Shown here in pieces: positions 61,301 to 64,000 of a stretch of 64,000 nt of DNA. Position numbers and translations under genes: made by a program. How positions within the stretch are numbered: the stretch's first letter is position 1; each line of letters opens with the position of its first letter. The notes beneath the pieces were generated by a model, which saw nothing but the letters and a program-made list of their open reading frames with translations, made no database searches and had not been told where the DNA came from. The DNA lies in assembly GCA_907165065.1 (NCBI GenBank), contig OU015525.1, positions 42,452,037 through 42,516,036 on the forward strand, read 5' to 3'. The stretch comes from Caprimulgus europaeus (taxonomy: Eukaryota; Chordata; Aves; Caprimulgiformes; Caprimulgidae).

Positions 61301-63091
61301 CAAAGGAAATATTTTCCTTATTAGCAATACAGCTCTTTTTGTTTTGTTGCCTACTGTTTTTATTGATTAGTAATTGAATTTCTAAGGCCTGCATGCTGAC
61401 TGAAAAAAAAAAAGCAAAAACCAAAAAACTTATTCAGCTCTTTGCTGTTGCTTGAAATATTTGTCACCCAACTTGTGGTAAAAAAGTTTTTTGTAGGAAC
61501 TAGTGAGATGATGGAGAAAACTTTCCTAAAATGATTCAATAATTTTCATAAAGCAACCACTTAGTCCTCATCTTCATATCTTTTCTCACACACTTTGGAT
61601 ATCAAAATGTCTTTATAAGTTGCATTGCAAGACATAGCAGTGCAATGGACAGGCAGAGGAACAGAGTTTATCTCTTAAATTGAAAATACACACAGTCCCA
61701 CATGAACATAAAAGAAGCAGAGATATTATCTTGCAAGAGGTGATTCCTTGTGAAATGTCTTAGCAACAAGGTTGTCTTCACAATTTGGCTTCATACTTGT
61801 GGTTGTGCAGTTTCTCCTTTACAAAGTTAGGTGGCAGAACTTAACTCTGAAAAGAAACAGAAATTTACATTACTCTGTAGTAATAAAAAATATATCCTAA
61901 ATGCTTGGATTAGCAACTTTTGAGAGAGGCTGAGTAGAAGTAGAGAAACCAATTTTAACTGCAGAATTGAGGGAAATGATGCAGCGCAAGCTGGTTCTTA
62001 CCTGCTCAAAGTCAGGAAGCTTCAGCATAAAGCACACAAAGAGAACTTGTCTCCTTTCTTGCACCTTCCTTCCCTCCTGCACCTGACCTGAGGGGCTGCC
62101 TGTGAACTTCACCTTTCAGTTTATTTGGTATCTGCTCCATGCATGTTCTAAAGTGAAAGTCATTTTGTCAGCTCTGCAATTTGGATGAAATTCTGAGTTT
62201 CTCTACATTTTCCAATAGATTCATAGTCTGGTAGGCTCCTCTAGGCTAGCAGGAGGCCTTGAGGTTCATCCTTCACAGGCACAAAACGTAGTTGTTTATG
62301 AGAGAACAATTTTGCCATAAACAAGTGCTGAGGGTTTGTCAGGGATCTGCACAGGCTGAGGCAGGTCTGGGAGACCTGCCAGGGCTGGACTGTTTCCTGC
62401 CTCTGCACTTCTCACCCACTGCTTTTTGTCCTTGCTCTTTTGCTGCCCCAGATTTCCTAGGTGACATCTTAGTCCTTTCTCCAGTGCCTGGAGAGATCAA
62501 AGCCAGACTGGTCAGTCAAAAGTTCAAAGGTGTTCGTATTTCTGCTGCTGGTTTAGTACTAGTTTGTCTGGAAAATGACAATTTAGTGTCAAGGAGGTTG
62601 ACATTAATTCTTGCAGAGCCTTGGCTCTGATTTTATTGCTTTGCTCAAGATTTGAGTAATAGATACCATACTGGTATAAGGCAAAGTTCCAACTGAGTAA
62701 TATTCACACTAAAAATTGACAGGAATGGAGGAATGAAATAAGAATTTTCCCTATGGCTTGATACTGATTTTTTTTTTCTTTCTTCAGCTGATGATTTAGC
62801 TCCCTGATGCTTTCTTGATGGTCAGATTAATAATTGTGACAACAGTTCCAAAAGACATTCTGTCGTCTCAGAATGAGACTGATGGTAGGAAGCTGTGTGT
62901 CTGTTTTGTTTCTGGTTGATAAAGAATCTGAAATAAATAAAAATGAACTTTTTGTAGGCCAAGCAAATTTTCTCTTTCATGATTACTTTTTTTCTGCTTT
63001 ATGCAGAAAGGCTTATTTGAAAGAAGCAGGTAGAGACAATCTTTAACTAAGGGTCCACGATGAATTAAAAACCTTTGCAGAAATGCAGGCA
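58379..63091. other. Unique AT-rich DNA, no gene seen
   Basis: No gene was recognised. An A/C-rich low-complexity tract lies at about 60816-60862. The part at about 59100-59400 looks like possible conserved noncoding DNA (see findings). Confidence 0.45.
60816..60862. repeat. A-rich (CAAAA)n low-complexity tract
   Basis: A-rich sequence broken by single C and CAA units. Confidence 0.9.
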
Positions 63092-63454
63092 ATCACAGAA
63101 TGATAAGGGTTGGAAGTGACCTCAGGAGATTATCTAGTCCAACCTCACCTACCAATGCAGGTTCATCTAGAGCAGGTTGCACAGGAAAGCATCCAGGCAG
63201 GTTTTGAACACCTCCCGAGATGGAGACTCCACAACGTCTCTGGGCAGCCTGTTCCAGTGCTCTGTCACCCTCACAGTAAAGAAGTTTTTCCTTAAGTTTG
63301 TGTGGAACTTCCGGTGTTCCAGTTTTTGCCCATTGCCCCTTGTCCTGTCAGTGGGCATCACTAAAAAGAGCCCGGCCCCACCCATATGGCCCCCACATTT
63401 CAGGTATTTATAGACACTGATAAGATCCCCCTCAGTCTTCTCTTCTCCAAGCTG
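63092..63454 (-). mobile_element. CR1 LINE 3'-end fragment
   Basis: It starts ATCACAGAATGATAAGGGTTGG on the plus strand and runs through CTCTGGGCAGCCTGTTCCAGTGC and CTTGTCCTGTCAGTGGGCATC. The minus-strand frame keeps EKTEGDLISVYKYLK and [18 protein letters not shown] from the ORF2 C-terminus, open over most of the fragment. It breaks off at about 63454. Confidence 0.94.
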
Positions 63455-64000
63455 AGTCCCATCTGTTCTGAACTGTGCAGTTTTAAGTTTTAGTAGTTTT
63501 AAGTTGAGTCTCAAGAATAAATTGAAACCTCCACTGAATGACTATTTTGCAGAATTTTTATCTGAGACCACCCAAAAATTTTATTGGTTTTTATTATTAT
63601 ATGTCCTCATTCCTCTGTTTCTTCCTCCTAAGCTTGGAAAGAACAAGATGCATTATATGATTCAATTCTGTTAAGGAAATTTGAGTCCTCCTTTTAGTAG
63701 AAATAATTTAAGATCTGTTATAAAACCCCCCCACCACCAAAACACTCCATCTATTTTTTATCTAATTTTTTAAAATGCAGGTTAATTCATTTCTCACAAG
63801 GTTTGTTTGTTTGTTTGTTTTTTTCCCAGAGCTAATTAACTGAATTGTATGCAAACTACATTGAATTCCACTGAGGAAAGCTAATACTTGACAAATACAA
63901 TGCATTAATCTGGAGACTGGGAGAACTGCAAACGCACCCAGATGAAATGATAATATCAAATAGACTCGGCCACCTCTTGTGGCTCAAATTAGAATATGTG
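63455..64000. other. Unique AT-rich DNA, no gene seen
   Basis: Short T- and C-rich tracts (CCCCCCCACCACC near 63726, GTTTGTTTGTTTG near 63801). Nothing else was recognised. Confidence 0.5.

Noticed and set aside
1..64000. Neighbour genes such as OPRK1 or RB1CC1 exons
   Set aside because: I looked for opioid-receptor TM motifs and other recognisable exons and found none. The only DRY/NPxxY receptor is NPBWR1.
1..64000. tRNA, rRNA or clear microRNA genes
   Set aside because: No tRNA A/B boxes with a cloverleaf context or rRNA signatures were noticed. The hairpin at 8479-8523 is too short to call a microRNA.

Overview
This is a gene-poor, AT-rich stretch of vertebrate nuclear DNA, almost certainly from a bird. 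It carries at least ten CR1 LINE pieces. Most end at the usual CR1 3' terminus, which is built from short ATTCTATG-type repeats. It also carries long solo LTRs of a type common in bird genomes. I see no bacterial features, no CRISPR array and no operon structure. The species cannot be fixed from the sequence.

One gene is certain: an intronless class A GPCR on the minus strand (ATG at 24709, TAA at 23726, 327 aa). It is the bird form of neuropeptides B/W receptor 1 (NPBWR1/GPR7). It lies at the edge of a GC-richer block (about 23.7-25.7 kb) and has a candidate AATAAA about 400 nt after the stop. No other real coding region was recognised. Other open frames are chance frames in AT-rich or simple-sequence DNA, or lie inside LTRs or CR1 relics.

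Layout: 1-313 is LTR-derived sequence between perfect 37-bp inverted arms. 1300-2486 is a plus-strand CR1 reverse-transcriptase relic. 4795-5475 is a probable solo LTR. 5.5-21.5 kb is mostly unique DNA with two minus-strand CR1 pieces, microsatellites, a perfect 19-bp-arm hairpin and a full CRE palindrome. 21544-22685 is a complete solo LTR with a 5-bp target duplication (AAGTC). 23.3-25.7 kb is the NPBWR1 locus. 25.7-36.5 kb is unique DNA with small CR1 tails and an old CR1 endonuclease relic. 36.5-37.7 kb is a CR1 tail abutting a 3'-truncated LTR. 43.6 kb has a CR1 tail. 46370-47526 is a second complete solo LTR of the same family, inverted, with target duplication CAACC. 47.5-64 kb is mostly unique, with a probable degraded CR1 piece, an LTR/CR1 composite at 58.05-58.38 kb and a CR1 tail at 63.1 kb.

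No undescribed gene system is evident. The best leads are architectural: two inverted LTRs bracketing NPBWR1, one oriented to transcribe antisense into it; a roughly 41-52 bp degenerate tandem array inside the LTRs; the 37-bp inverted repeat at the window edge; and the E-box hairpin near 8.5 kb.
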